Shown: positions 15,174-23,865, numbered from the stretch's first letter. The stretch: DNA of 37,144 bases from Paludibacteraceae bacterium (GCA_024401645.1 JAKSKR010000030.1:1-37144), one strand, 5' to 3'. Notes: a model not told the origin generated them from the letters alone. Translations and numbers: made by a program.

Positions 15174-15506
15174 TTATTTCTTAATCATGTTAATGATGGT
15201 GGTCAATGCAGTGTTGGCATTCGCATTTCCCTTTAGTGCAGTAGATACAAGGTTAGCAATGTTGCTGCTGTTCAAGTCTTGACCTTTCAACATGGTAAGT
15301 GCGGTGGTAACCAGGGCACTGATGTCGGTGTTCTTTTTGCCTCCAAACAAGCTGCCTAGTGCACCAATGGCACCTGCAAGACCTGTATTGCTGCTATTGG
15401 CCTTAATTAGCTTAATAACGGCATCAATCTTTGAGTCTGACGATGTTAATGCCTGAATAGCACTTGCATTCTTTGTAACCAAATTGATGATCTGTTGTGC
15501 GTCCAT
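15174..15506 (-). CDS. Small helical protein of unknown function
   Basis: The 110-residue product has no signal peptide or membrane helix. It is rich in Ala, Asn, Ser, Thr and Leu and looks like two similar helical halves: LVTKNASAIQAL...AVIKLIK and ALVTTALTML...NIANLVSTALKG, joined by a Gly-rich GAIGALGSLFGGKK segment. This resembles small DUF937-like proteins in flavour only. It has its own terminator. I do not recognise a family, and no neighbour suggests a role. Confidence 0.62.
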   Translation of the reverse strand: MDAQQIINLVTKNASAIQALTSSDSKIDAVIKLIKANSSNTGLAGAIGALGSLFGGKKNTDISALVTTALTMLKGQDLNSSNIANLVSTALKGNANANTALTTIINMIKK

Positions 15507-15674
15507 TTCCCTATATTTTTAGTTAGTTTATATAATTCCCCTGTGTGTCTTTGGGGATAAGGTAAATTTAATAATAAAAGCGTTTCATTGTTCACCTTTT
15601 AAGACGAATTTGCCATTTAGTTAGACCAAACTCATCATTTTGTGTCTCTTTTAGTTCACCTTTAATGATAGGTG

Positions 15675-16178
15675 CTAGTTATAGTATTTTTCTCTATCCA
15701 TCACCATAACTCGTTTTATTAATCCGTAGGCAGTGCCGAGCATGATGGAAATATAGATGAAAATCTGCCCTAACATTCCATTATAGTCGAAGATATTTGA
15801 ATTATAGTCTTTGTAGATGATTTCGACTGAATCTCCTACTTTGTATTCTTTTGATATTGATGTTAAATTGCGTTCTTTTCCGTTTAGTATGGTATAGGCG
15901 TGGTATGCCTTGTTGGTTCTTTGTGTGCGTTCAACTTTAACAGTTCTCACGTTACCATTGCAGATGACATCTACAAATTCGGCAAAATGCCAGTAAGAGA
16001 AATTGAAAGTGACAGACCAAAATAATAATATGCCTATTGATTTTATTACCAGGCTCTTTTTGAATCTACTACGTTTCCGTTCGTACAAGTATCTTGCATA
16101 ATTTACCGCATAGTTAATCAATACAATGTCGATGCCTATTAGTATAGTCAGAAAAAAGTAGAAAGTGATTTTATCCAT
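15675..16178 (-). CDS. Small membrane protein, DUF3592-like
   Basis: From the ATG at 16178 the product has 167 residues (an in-frame ATG at 16205 adds nine). It has membrane segments at ~5-25, ~45-63 and ~133-155. Between the last two lies an extracytoplasmic or cytoplasmic domain with GNVRTVKVERTQRTN, NGKERNLTSISKEYKVGDSV and EIIYKDYNSNIF. The KVGDSVxIxYxP/D-like segment between two membrane helices is the layout of DUF3592 proteins, whose function is unknown. The base composition is AT-richer than in the housekeeping neighbours. Confidence 0.6.
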   Translation of the reverse strand: MDKITFYFFLTILIGIDIVLINYAVNYARYLYERKRSRFKKSLVIKSIGILLFWSVTFNFSYWHFAEFVDVICNGNVRTVKVERTQRTNKAYHAYTILNGKERNLTSISKEYKVGDSVEIIYKDYNSNIFDYNGMLGQIFIYISIMLGTAYGLIKRVMVMDREKYYN

Positions 16179-16274
16179 TAGACAAAATGAATGGCGATAA
16201 GTCAAATTTGAATTGCCAATTTCTTATCGAAGAAATGGCTCTATACATTTTTTGTTGATGGGGAGATATGAAAA

Positions 16275-16312
16275 AAGCGGTGTGTCATGATTTTTATCAT
16301 GGTACACCGCTT
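16275..16312 (-). terminator. Terminator of phoH-purC
   Basis: A 16-bp stem with two adjacent mismatches (AAGCGGTGTG/ACACCGCTT core) surrounds a T-rich loop. On the minus strand it ends in TTTTTT. The inner stem resembles a diverged form of the TGTATCA terminator cassette. Confidence 0.82.
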
Positions 16313-16331
16313 TATAGGGTAGGCTAGTGAA

Positions 16332-17279
16332 TTACTTGCGATTCTTCAAGTATTCGCTTACGTTCTTTTCAATGCGTGCTGCAAGGTCAGTTTCTGATGC
16401 CTTAACGAACTTTTCGCCAACAATGTGCTCGTAAAGTTCAATGTAACGGTCGCTAACGCTGTTAACGTATGCTTCTGTCATTTCAGGAACCTGCTGGCCT
16501 TCCTTGCCCATGAAACCGTTTTCAATCAACCACTGTCTTACGAATTCCTTTGAAAGTTGCTTCTGTTCTTCGCCCTTTTCAAACTTTTCCTGGTAGCCTT
16601 CGCTGTAGAAGTAGCGGCTGCTATCTGGAGTGTGAATTTCGTCGATGAGGTAAACCTTACCGTCACGTTTGCCGAATTCGTACTTGGTGTCTACCAAGAT
16701 GAGGCCCTTCTGGGCTGCAATTTCGGTACCACGCTGGAACAATGCACGGGTGTACTTTTCTACCTGTTCATAGTCTTCCTTGCTTACAAGACCCTGCTTC
16801 AAGATTTCTTCCTTCGAAATGTTCTCGTCGTGGCCTTCTGCTGCCTTTGTGGTAGGGGTGATGATTGGTTCTGGGAACTTTTCGTTCTCGCGCATGCCTT
16901 CTGGCAACTTAACACCGCATAGTTCGCGGCAACCTGCCTTATATTCGCGCCATGCAGAACCTGTCAAATAACCACGGATGATCATTTCTACAGGGAATCC
17001 TTCGCACTTCAAACCAACGGTTACCATTGGGTCTGGTGTTGCTAGCTTCCAGTTTGGAACGATGTCTTGGGTTGCATCTAGGAATTTTGCTGCAATCTGG
17101 TTCAATACCTGGCCCTTGAATGGAATACCCTTTGGAAGGATGACGTCGAATGCCGAGATTCTGTCACTTGCTACCATTACCATTAGGTCGTCACCAATGT
17201 TATACACATCGCGGACTTTGCCGTGGTATACGCTTTTCTGATTTTCAAATTTGAAATCTGTCTTTGTTAAAGCTCCCAT
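16332..17279 (-). CDS. purC: SAICAR synthetase (purine synthesis)
   Basis: The 315-residue enzyme joins aspartate to CAIR using ATP in de novo purine synthesis. The N-terminal [11 protein letters not shown] loop, [14 protein letters not shown] and [16 protein letters not shown] match PurC closely, as do [10 protein letters not shown] and [14 protein letters not shown] in the C-terminal part. The length agrees with the longer PurC form found in Bacteroidales and yeast-like enzymes rather than the ~240-residue E. coli form. The start is 3 bases after the phoH stop, so the two genes are one transcription unit, an arrangement I believe recurs in Bacteroidales. Confidence 0.96.
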   Translation of the reverse strand: MGALTKTDFKFENQKSVYHGKVRDVYNIGDDLMVMVASDRISAFDVILPKGIPFKGQVLNQIAAKFLDATQDIVPNWKLATPDPMVTVGLKCEGFPVEMIIRGYLTGSAWREYKAGCRELCGVKLPEGMRENEKFPEPIITPTTKAAEGHDENISKEEILKQGLVSKEDYEQVEKYTRALFQRGTEIAAQKGLILVDTKYEFGKRDGKVYLIDEIHTPDSSRYFYSEGYQEKFEKGEEQKQLSKEFVRQWLIENGFMGKEGQQVPEMTEAYVNSVSDRYIELYEHIVGEKFVKASETDLAARIEKNVSEYLKNRK

Positions 17280-17282
17280 TTT

Positions 17283-18302
17283 TTATGCTTTTGTTGTTTT
17301 TGTTGCTTTGGTTTCTTTGGTGCTTGCACCTTCCTTTTCTGCTTTCTTCTCGGCAAGTTTCTTGCGCTTGTCTTCTGCGTCATACGCTTCCACTATGCGT
17401 TGTACAAGTTTGTGGCGTACGATGTCTTTCTTGTCGAATTCAATTTTTGCAATGCCCTTTACCTTTTTCAGCACGTTCATGGCTTCTATAAGGCCCGATC
17501 GTTGGCTGTTTGGTAGGTCAATTTGGGTGACGTCACCGGTTATGACCATCTTGCTGTTCATGCCCAAGCGGGTTAGGAACATCTTTATTTGTGCCGTTGT
17601 GGTGTTCTGTGCCTCGTCAAGAATAACAAAGGCGTCGTTCAACGTACGGCCACGCATAAAGGCAAGTGGTGCAATCTGTATAATGTTGTCTTCCAACATT
17701 TCCTTCAACTTTGGTGCCGGAAGCATGTCTTCCAGGGCATCGTATAGTGGCTGAAGGTACGGATCTATCTTTTCTTTCATGTCGCCTGGCAAGAAGCCTA
17801 GTTTTTCGCCGGCTTCTACTGCTGGGCGGCTTAATATTATTTTGCGAACTTCCTTGTTCTTTAAGGCTTTCACGGCCATTGCAATGGCAATGTAGGTTTT
17901 ACCGCTTCCGGCAGGACCCACGGCAAAGAGCAAGTCGTTCTCGTTACATGCCTTCAGCATGTCGGCTTGCGAGTGTGTTCTTGCCACAATTGGCTTGCCG
18001 CTTACGCCATAAATAATCAGGCTATCGCTTTCTTTCTTCTCTTCGGGCTGTTTGCCTTTAATGAAGTCAATTACCACCTCTTCGGGTAGCGAATTGTATT
18101 TGGTGCAATACTTTTCTATTTTGTCAAGAACCTGCGCAAATTGTGCAATCTCGTCATCGTCGCCCATTGCCTTAATGGCGTTACCGCGAGCTACAATCTT
18201 CAATTTGGGATGTAGGTTCTTAATCAGATGCAAATTCTCTTCGTTAACCCCAAATAGTACAACGGGGTCAGCGTTTTCAATTAGGAAAAGTTTTTCTGCC
18301 AT
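17283..18302 (-). CDS. PhoH-family ATPase
   Basis: The 339-residue protein is a cytoplasmic PhoH-like NTPase. The Walker A motif is AVGPAGSGKTYIA and the Walker B-like segment is AFVILDEAQNTT; the sensor/arginine region KMVITGDVTQIDLPN is also typical. An N-terminal ~100-residue region (EENLHLIKNLHPKLKIVARG) is the usual RNA-binding-like domain of this family. The C-terminus is a Lys/Glu/Thr-rich tail. Family members are linked to RNA metabolism and phosphate stress; no specific role can be read from sequence. It precedes purC by 3 bases. Confidence 0.92.
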   Translation of the reverse strand: MAEKLFLIENADPVVLFGVNEENLHLIKNLHPKLKIVARGNAIKAMGDDDEIAQFAQVLDKIEKYCTKYNSLPEEVVIDFIKGKQPEEKKESDSLIIYGVSGKPIVARTHSQADMLKACNENDLLFAVGPAGSGKTYIAIAMAVKALKNKEVRKIILSRPAVEAGEKLGFLPGDMKEKIDPYLQPLYDALEDMLPAPKLKEMLEDNIIQIAPLAFMRGRTLNDAFVILDEAQNTTTAQIKMFLTRLGMNSKMVITGDVTQIDLPNSQRSGLIEAMNVLKKVKGIAKIEFDKKDIVRHKLVQRIVEAYDAEDKRKKLAEKKAEKEGASTKETKATKTTKA

Positions 18303-18405
18303 TTAATCTTGTTTATCACTCTGTTGGCGTTGGCCTTTTTGGGTTGCATCGGTCCCATTTTGTTGGCTCGCTCAACAGCGTTTCTTGGTTTACATTCTGT
18401 TGACC

Positions 18406-19422
18406 TTACTCTTCGTTGTCGTCGCTTTGGCGTTTCTTGATGATGAGGCGCTTTGAGGTGCTCAACCAATCCTTTGAAATCTGAACCAAGTACGAGCCGC
18501 TTGAGTAAGCTGCTGTGCTCAAAGTAATAACGTTGTTGATTACTGGGTAGTTCTTCTTGCTCAATTCCTTACCAGACTGTGAGTAGATACTTACTGTAAC
18601 TGAATCGTTTTCAGAAATATGCTTGCCAAACTGAATGGTAAAGCTGTATTGCGCAGGGTTTGGAGAAACATATACCGGAATGTTCCAGTCTGCTTTTGCT
18701 ACTTCATCCTTCTTCTGAAGGGTGAATGGGCTGACTTCTTCAATGTTCCATTTGCCGGCACCGTCTTGTGTACGAACATATAGCACGTGGTTGCCGTTGC
18801 TTAGGTTCGAGGTCTCGAACGGAAATGCCAATGTTGTACCGTCGACCTTTATTACCTTACCGTTGCCCTCTCCTGGGTCGTGGTCAAAATAATATTCGGC
18901 CTTCTTTGGCACTTCAGGAGATTTCAGGTATACGAATGGGGTAGTGATGGATTCGGTCCATGTCTTGTCGCCATTCAGTGCACGAACGCTAATGTGGTGG
19001 TAACCTGGGTCTAGGTTGTTTGTGCTATAATTTATATTTGCAACGTTGGTCTTGAAGCTGTTCAAGGTGTCTTTGCCGCTGATTGGGGTGAAGACGCCCT
19101 TGCCCGATCCCGGATCTTCGTTGAAGTAATATTCTGTACCAACAATTTCGTTTGCCTTGTCGAACAACACGAACTGGAACGATACGGTCTGTCCCCATCC
19201 GTAAATGTTTCTACCACGTACGTTTAGGGTGTGGAAACCCTGCTTCAGGTCGCTGATGTCGGCATTGAAGTCCTGGCGGCCGTTGTCGCTTGTTCCTGCC
19301 ACTTTACCTTTCCCATAGCCTGGGTCTTTGTCGAAAAAGTATTCGGTAGTGGTTACTTCTGGCTGGGCTTGTGCAATGGCACTCATGCCCAAAAGTGCTA
19401 TGGTATAGAGTTGCTTTTTCAT
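18406..19422 (-). CDS. Secreted repeat protein with T9SS type A sorting domain
   Basis: The 338-residue protein has a signal peptide (MKKQLYTIALLGMSAIAQAQ), three tandem modules of ~70-80 residues and a C-terminal sorting domain. Each module opens with an acidic Gly motif: EYFFDKDPGYGKGK (~27), EYYFNEDPGSGKGV (~97) and EYYFDHDPGEGNGK (~176). Each continues with a beta-rich part containing G(F/Y/N)HxLxVR. The last ~85 residues (YVSPNPAQYSFTIQF, VSIYSQSGKEL, SSGSYLVQI, RLIIKK) form the type A signal that directs export by the type IX secretion system and surface attachment. The D-x-D-x-G-x-G spacing suggests calcium binding, which is inference. Its start directly abuts the stop of the beta-helix gene. 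Confidence 0.85.
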   Translation of the reverse strand: MKKQLYTIALLGMSAIAQAQPEVTTTEYFFDKDPGYGKGKVAGTSDNGRQDFNADISDLKQGFHTLNVRGRNIYGWGQTVSFQFVLFDKANEIVGTEYYFNEDPGSGKGVFTPISGKDTLNSFKTNVANINYSTNNLDPGYHHISVRALNGDKTWTESITTPFVYLKSPEVPKKAEYYFDHDPGEGNGKVIKVDGTTLAFPFETSNLSNGNHVLYVRTQDGAGKWNIEEVSPFTLQKKDEVAKADWNIPVYVSPNPAQYSFTIQFGKHISENDSVTVSIYSQSGKELSKKNYPVINNVITLSTAAYSSGSYLVQISKDWLSTSKRLIIKKRQSDDNEE

Positions 19423-20379
19423 TTATCTGTCGAGTTTGTAGGTAACTGTAATAGGAAGGCCCTGGAACGAGTTAACTGATGTTGGACCTGTCACGTTCGA
19501 AATGACTGGAAGGTCTGGTAGACCGCTTATTACGTATGGTAGCTCTCCGCCAAATGCGCCTAGAGGACCACCATCGGCTGCCTTTGTTGAAATTGGAGAT
19601 TCAAGCTTGATGCGGTAGTTTGCATCAAGGGTGAAGTCTGGCTTTTCCATAAACTTGGTGAAGTCGCCAACAAAGTTGTTCACGAAGGCAGAAGTGTTGA
19701 TTCTGCTCTTGCTCTGGTTTTCCATGATGTTTTCAATCACAGTACAGAACTTCAAGTCGCGAACGGTACCGAAACGGTTATATTTGCCGAATGTGTTGTG
19801 CTCAATACGGCTTCTTTCTAAACCTACCACGTTACCGCAGATGATGTTGTTGTTTACCATTACGTTGTGTGGGTAGTTCTGGCCCTGAATGTCACCTACG
19901 ACAAAACACTGCTCAATTACGCTACCGTTTACGTCGGTATTAATCTTTACTGCTGTGCTGCTTCCGTTTAGAATCTGGCAACGCTGAATGTTGACGTTGT
20001 TCGCTTCAATACGTACGTTCGACATTATGACACCACTAATGGTAACGTTGTCTGCTGCCACATGAATGGTTCCGCCTATGAAGGCTTCGCCTGTCGCATA
20101 TTCTGTTATCTTGTTTTCTGCAAGGTAATAACCTGGACCAATGATGGTAACCTGCTTGCTGATTTTCATGTCGTTGAAACCATATGCGTCACGTTCACCA
20201 TATGCCTGTGACGATGGCTCCAGATAGATTGAGTCTCCTATAGCTGCATCTAGCAATGCATTTGACAAAGAGTTGTATCCTGCCTCTATGTTAGGCGAAT
20301 TGTTGACTCTAAGAATCTTTGCTTGCGAGCCCAAACTAAGACTAAGTAGTAGGGCAACGATTCCAATCCGTTTTTTCAT
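19423..20379 (-). CDS. Secreted parallel beta-helix (pectate-lyase-like) protein
   Basis: The 318-residue product has a signal peptide (KKRIGIVALLLSLSLGSQA) and then a right-handed beta-helix pattern. A first part reads NALLDAAIGDSIYLEPSS and VTIIGPGYYL; short coils follow, such as DNVTISGVIMSNVRIEANNV, NVNIQRCQI and SRIEHNTFG, with periodic Asn and Val/Ile. The C-terminal ~60 residues (GGPLGAFGGELPYVISGLPDLP) are not a T9SS sorting domain. Such helices often bind or cleave polysaccharides, but no catalytic residues are obvious. The stop codon lies directly next to the start of the T9SS protein with no spacer, so the two are translationally coupled and probably act together at the surface. 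Confidence 0.8.
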   Translation of the reverse strand: MKKRIGIVALLLSLSLGSQAKILRVNNSPNIEAGYNSLSNALLDAAIGDSIYLEPSSQAYGERDAYGFNDMKISKQVTIIGPGYYLAENKITEYATGEAFIGGTIHVAADNVTISGVIMSNVRIEANNVNIQRCQILNGSSTAVKINTDVNGSVIEQCFVVGDIQGQNYPHNVMVNNNIICGNVVGLERSRIEHNTFGKYNRFGTVRDLKFCTVIENIMENQSKSRINTSAFVNNFVGDFTKFMEKPDFTLDANYRIKLESPISTKAADGGPLGAFGGELPYVISGLPDLPVISNVTGPTSVNSFQGLPITVTYKLDR

Positions 20380-20426
20380 GTGGTTATTATTGTTTTTTCT
20401 TTTTATTCTTTTTTAGTTACTTGCCT

Positions 20427-20464
20427 ATGGCCCTGTCATAATAACTTATGTTATGGGTCGCCAT
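20427..20464. other. Leader hairpin before the beta-helix gene
   Basis: ATGGC/GCCAT outer arms and CATAATA/TGTTATG inner arms form an imperfect hairpin in the presumed 5' leader of the minus-strand unit starting at 20379. The remaining 20380-20654 spacer is AT-rich and contains AGAAGCTGTTTAAA at 20572, a copy of the repeat end seen at 4215. Confidence 0.4.
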
Positions 20465-20525
20465 TAACAAGATATACCTACTCTACGTAGTATTCTGCAA
20501 ATTTGCCTTTTTTCCTACAAAAAAG

Positions 20526-20558
20526 CAAATATTATGCTTTCGTTTTTTTTCGACGCAA
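20526..20558 (-). promoter_or_regulatory. Possible promoter of the beta-helix/T9SS unit
   Basis: On the minus strand TTG (20556-20558) is followed by 22 bases and AATATTTG (20526-20533), which is 7 of 8 matches to TAnnTTTG. The leader would be about 140 bases and include the hairpin at 20427-20464. Confidence 0.4.
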
Positions 20559-20654
20559 TTATTTTCTGCTTTAGAAGCTGTTTAAATTTTTTCATAAAAA
20601 TTCTAAACAACTTTTTAGTTTAGGTTACCCAAATAGGCTGTTTAAATGAAAAAT

Positions 20655-20700
20655 GAAAGGGATGTATCTCACATTCATAAGTTTTGATACTTCCCCTTTC
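20655..20700 (-). terminator. Terminator downstream of the nitroreductase gene
   Basis: GAAAGGGATGTATC (20655-20668) pairs with 20686-20700 with one bulge and one mismatch. On the minus strand the stem is followed by ATTTTTCATTT. It is a diverged member of the TGTATCA/TGATACA terminator family. Confidence 0.7.
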
Positions 20701-20728
20701 CTTTTGTACGGTTTATGTAAACCGCTTA

Positions 20729-21385
20729 TTATTCAATCCAATGAATATAGTCTGCTTTTCTAGGTGCTGGTGCAGGAATCTCGCTCTTGGCATAACCTAG
20801 GGCTACGTGACCAATACCTTCATATTCGCCTTCAATGCCAAGGTCTTTCAAGATTGCCTTGCCTTCCTCGCTTTCAAACTCTTCCTTTGCGCGGTGAATC
20901 CAGCAGCTTTCCACACCAAGCGACTTTGCTGCCAACATTAGGGTAGTCATAACGCAAGTGCCGTCGTATACGGTTGTTCCTTCTTTTTTCGACAACACAA
21001 TCATCATGCATGGTGCTCCGTAGAATGGGTCCATGTCTTCCTTGCCCATCACCTTTGCATTCATCTTCATAATGCGGTCGCGCATTTCCTTCTTGGTTAC
21101 TACCAAGATGATTGGGTTCTGGGTGCCCATGCCGGTTGGTGCCCATGTGCCTGCTTCTGCAATTTGGCTTAAAACTTCCTTGCTTGGCATTGAGTCGGCG
21201 TTAAATACACGGCAACTTCTGCGTGTCTTGATGGTTTCAATGGTGCTGTTCGCGCCATTTTCACACTTCTTCTCGCAGCACTTTGCGTTTTCCTTTTCGC
21301 ACTTGCCACCGTTGCAGTTGCTTGTGCAGCTGCTCATTAACGCACCGGCCAAAATGGCGCCGGTCATTAGTCTTAAAATGTTCAT
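20729..21385 (-). CDS. Nitroreductase-family lipoprotein with Cys-rich linker
   Basis: The 218-residue protein is unusual in being a nitroreductase-like flavoenzyme with a lipoprotein signal: LMSSC places the lipidated Cys at residue 20. A short linker with five more cysteines follows (NCNGGKCEKENAKCCEKKC; C24, C29, C36, C37, C41). From ~50 the nitroreductase fold begins: IKTRRSCRVFNADSMPSKE (FMN-phosphate site), AGTWAPTGMGTQNP, and GVESCWIHRAKEEF with HVALGYAK near the end. The expected activity is FMN-dependent NAD(P)H reduction. A membrane-attached exported location would need flavin loading outside the usual compartment, so either localisation or cofactor supply is special. It starts 34 bases after the MFS gene stop. 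Confidence 0.82.
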   Translation of the reverse strand: MNILRLMTGAILAGALMSSCTSNCNGGKCEKENAKCCEKKCENGANSTIETIKTRRSCRVFNADSMPSKEVLSQIAEAGTWAPTGMGTQNPIILVVTKKEMRDRIMKMNAKVMGKEDMDPFYGAPCMMIVLSKKEGTTVYDGTCVMTTLMLAAKSLGVESCWIHRAKEEFESEEGKAILKDLGIEGEYEGIGHVALGYAKSEIPAPAPRKADYIHWIE

Positions 21386-21419
21386 TTGTGTATGTTGTTA
21401 ATATTATTAATTGTTTTTT

Positions 21420-22823
21420 TCAGAGGTCTTTCGGATTTCCCCCGTTTCTCCAATGGCTTTCAATGTCTTCCAACTTCTTCCCCTTTGTTTCTGGCAAGAA
21501 GAAGTAGCCCCAAAGCATACCTATAACCGCAACGGCTGCAAATACGCCGAATGCGCCGGCTGTGCCATAGGCCTCGTTGTTGCCGAAATATGTGGTCAGG
21601 AAGCCTATCATCTTGAAGAATGTCCAAACGATTAATGCATTGAACGACCAGTTGGCTATTGAACCGATGGAACTGCCCACGCCACGCACCTTAACTGGGA
21701 ACACTTCGGTAATGATGAGCCAGCCCAACGGACCCATGCTTACGGCGAAGAAGGCAATGTAGAGCAACATGCTGGCAACAATGCCGTAGCGACCGCTTTC
21801 GCCCATAGTGTCGAGTTGTGTGAAGCAGTAGCCTATCATTAGTAGGGTAATGGTCATGCCGGTCATACCCATGAAGAAAAGCTTGCGGCGGCCAATTCGG
21901 TCTATTAGGAATAGGCTAACAATGGTAAAGATGACGTTTACCACCCCAACGCTAACCTGTGCCATTACCGATGCTTCGCCATGGCCGAAGCCTGCCTTCT
22001 GAAAGATGTCAGGACCGTAATATATAACGGTATTGATACCCACTGCCTGCTGGAAGAACATGATCATTGCAGCAATCATAATAGGGTATATCATCCATTT
22101 TTGCTTAAAGGTTTCTACGAGTCCCATCTCCTGGCTCTTGACGTTGAGGTCTCCCTTAATGCGTGCAACCTCTTTCTGTATGGTCTCCTGGTCTTCTACT
22201 TTCTCCATAATCTTTATGGCTTCCTGCTCGCGGCCTTTGCTGAGCAACCAGCTTGGGCTTTCTGGCAAGAAGAGCATACCTACGAGTAAGATGATGGCAG
22301 GAATGACGCCAACGTAGAACATGGTACGCCAACAGCTCGCGTTGCTGTCGTCTGCAATGGCGCTGTCGCTTAGGAATGCACCCAAAAGTCCAACCGTAAT
22401 GAGCAATTGGAACATGGAAACTAGTGTGCCTCTAATCTTTGCTGGCGAAATCTCTGCAATGTAGAGTGGGGTAGAGAACGAAGCTATACCAATACCCACT
22501 CCTAGGAACACACGTGCAATAATCAGGTTGGTAACGTCTGGCGCAGCTCCGCAAAGCACGGCACCTATAAGGAAAATGACGGCTGCAATAAGTATGACAC
22601 GTTTGCGGCCAATCATGTCGCTAATGTATCCGCTAACCAAAGCCCCTACCATTGCTCCAATCAGGGCGAGTGAGGTGATGGTCTCTTTTTCGCCATCGGT
22701 AATGTTTAGGTCTGTTTGCATGTAAGGCAGCGCACCGCTAATTACGCCGGTGTCGAAACCGAATAGTAGTCCACCGGTTGCAGCTATGGCAGCCATGAAC
22801 CATACGTAGTTCTTGTTCTTCAT
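21420..22823 (-). CDS. Sugar-porter family MFS transporter
   Basis: I place the start at 22823, giving 467 residues; a longer frame from 22892 would run over the promoter and its palindrome. It has about twelve membrane helices with the hallmark motifs of the sugar porter family: GFDTGVISGALPYMQ in helix 1, GRKRVIL after helix 2, the PESPSWLLSKGR loop after helix 6, RIGRRKLF in the second half, and PETKGKKLEDIE after the last helix. These are found in proton-linked xylose, arabinose, galactose and glucose importers; the exact sugar cannot be fixed here. The nitroreductase lipoprotein gene lies 34 bases downstream on the same strand, probably in the same transcript. Confidence 0.93.
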   Translation of the reverse strand: MKNKNYVWFMAAIAATGGLLFGFDTGVISGALPYMQTDLNITDGEKETITSLALIGAMVGALVSGYISDMIGRKRVILIAAVIFLIGAVLCGAAPDVTNLIIARVFLGVGIGIASFSTPLYIAEISPAKIRGTLVSMFQLLITVGLLGAFLSDSAIADDSNASCWRTMFYVGVIPAIILLVGMLFLPESPSWLLSKGREQEAIKIMEKVEDQETIQKEVARIKGDLNVKSQEMGLVETFKQKWMIYPIMIAAMIMFFQQAVGINTVIYYGPDIFQKAGFGHGEASVMAQVSVGVVNVIFTIVSLFLIDRIGRRKLFFMGMTGMTITLLMIGYCFTQLDTMGESGRYGIVASMLLYIAFFAVSMGPLGWLIITEVFPVKVRGVGSSIGSIANWSFNALIVWTFFKMIGFLTTYFGNNEAYGTAGAFGVFAAVAVIGMLWGYFFLPETKGKKLEDIESHWRNGGNPKDL

Positions 22824-22850
22824 GTGTTTATGTTTTGTTGTTTTTCCTTT

Positions 22851-22884
22851 TTTGTGCAAAGATATGGCTTTTTTCATATCTTTG
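22851..22884 (+). promoter_or_regulatory. Promoter of the MBL-fold hydrolase gene
   Basis: TTTG at 22851-22854, a 22-base spacer and TATCTTTG at 22877-22884 form a consensus promoter 20 bases before the ATG at 22904. The -7 box is one arm of a palindrome shared with the divergent MFS promoter. Confidence 0.65.
22856..22865 (-). promoter_or_regulatory. -7 box of the MFS gene
   Basis: The minus strand reads TATCTTTG at 22857-22864, 34 bases from the chosen start. Together with the plus-strand box it forms the inverted repeat CAAAGATAT...ATATCTTTG (22857-22865 and 22876-22884) with a 10-base spacer. No good -33 was seen on this strand. Confidence 0.5.
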
Positions 22885-22903
22885 TGTCGCATAATTTTCT
22901 TGA

Positions 22904-23656
22904 ATGAAACTTACATACATTTTTCATAGTGGTTTTGCTGTCGAAACGGAAGCTTGCATCCTCATTTTCGACTATTGGCACGATCCGGCTAAGGTTTTGC
23001 CAAATTTATTGCTTTCACCAAAACCAATGTATGTCTTTTCTAGCCATTTTCACGAAGACCATTTTACCAAGAAAATTTTCGAATGGAAGGCGAATAAGCC
23101 GAATGTCAAGTACATCCTTTCGAAAGACATCCTTAAACGTCACCGGGCAGATAAAGACGATGCCGATGTGTGGTTGGCAAAGGGTGGCACTTGGAGCGAC
23201 GCCTGCTTGAATGTTACGGCTACAGGCAGCAACGATAGTGGGGTGTCGTGGATAATTGACGTCGATGGCAAACGCATTTTCCATGCGGGGGACCTCAACA
23301 ACTGGTTTTCTCGTTTCCTTTCCGACGAAGAACCTAGCACGTTAATTCATTCCGATGAGATTCCTTTCGGTGTGGACCCTATTGCCGAGGAAAAGGCTTT
23401 CCTAGGTGAACTGAAAGATGTACGCAAGCTGACCGATGCGTTCGATGTGGCTTTCTTCCCTGTCGATGGGCGCATTGGCAATGGCTATATGAAGGGCGGA
23501 AGGCAGTTCCTCGACCGTTTTAAGGTGAACATGTTCGTTCCTATGCATTTTGTGGCTAGTGGCTTCGAATCGTCTTGGCGTTTCAAGAATTATAGCGACA
23601 GGTTCGGTGTGCCTTTCTGGACAATTACGGAGAATGGAGACACCTTATTTATATAA
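22904..23656 (+). CDS. Metallo-beta-lactamase-fold hydrolase
   Basis: The 250-residue protein has the zinc-binding signature SHFHEDHF (HxHxDH, about residue 49) after a short N-terminal strand pair (HSGFAVET, ILIFDYW), then IFHAGDLNNWF (~125) and VPMHFVASGF (~222) as the later metal-ligand positions. The layout resembles the UlaG/RNase Z-like branch of the superfamily. Between residues ~128 and 175 is a family-specific insertion (DEEPSTLIHSDEIPFGVDPI). The substrate is unknown. It is transcribed divergently from the sugar transporter across a shared palindromic promoter, which hints at joint control. Confidence 0.85.
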   Translation: MKLTYIFHSGFAVETEACILIFDYWHDPAKVLPNLLLSPKPMYVFSSHFHEDHFTKKIFEWKANKPNVKYILSKDILKRHRADKDDADVWLAKGGTWSDACLNVTATGSNDSGVSWIIDVDGKRIFHAGDLNNWFSRFLSDEEPSTLIHSDEIPFGVDPIAEEKAFLGELKDVRKLTDAFDVAFFPVDGRIGNGYMKGGRQFLDRFKVNMFVPMHFVASGFESSWRFKNYSDRFGVPFWTITENGDTLFI

Positions 23657-23865
23657 TAGGCGGTTTATTGAGGTTATCTTTATAGCTTTTGCAATCTCTA
23701 TAGATCAGGTACCTAGTTTTTAAAAGTTATCCACAATTTGCTTTTTTTCAAAGTTGCCAATTCACTTATAAAAACTTTTTTATTAGCTTTACAAATTGAA
23801 TTAGTGAATCTTGTAGTGGGTTCAAATCTTTATTAATTAAGTAAATTATAAACTACACAAATATT

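Noticed and set aside
18281..18469. 62-residue minus-strand frame between phoH and the T9SS gene
   Set aside because: It overlaps both neighbours, is very basic, and has no supporting features; the 18303-18405 spacer holds nothing else that I recognise.
22823..22892. Extended N-terminus of the MFS transporter from 22892
   Set aside because: It would span the palindromic promoter region; the sugar-porter helix 1 begins right after the ATG at 22823.
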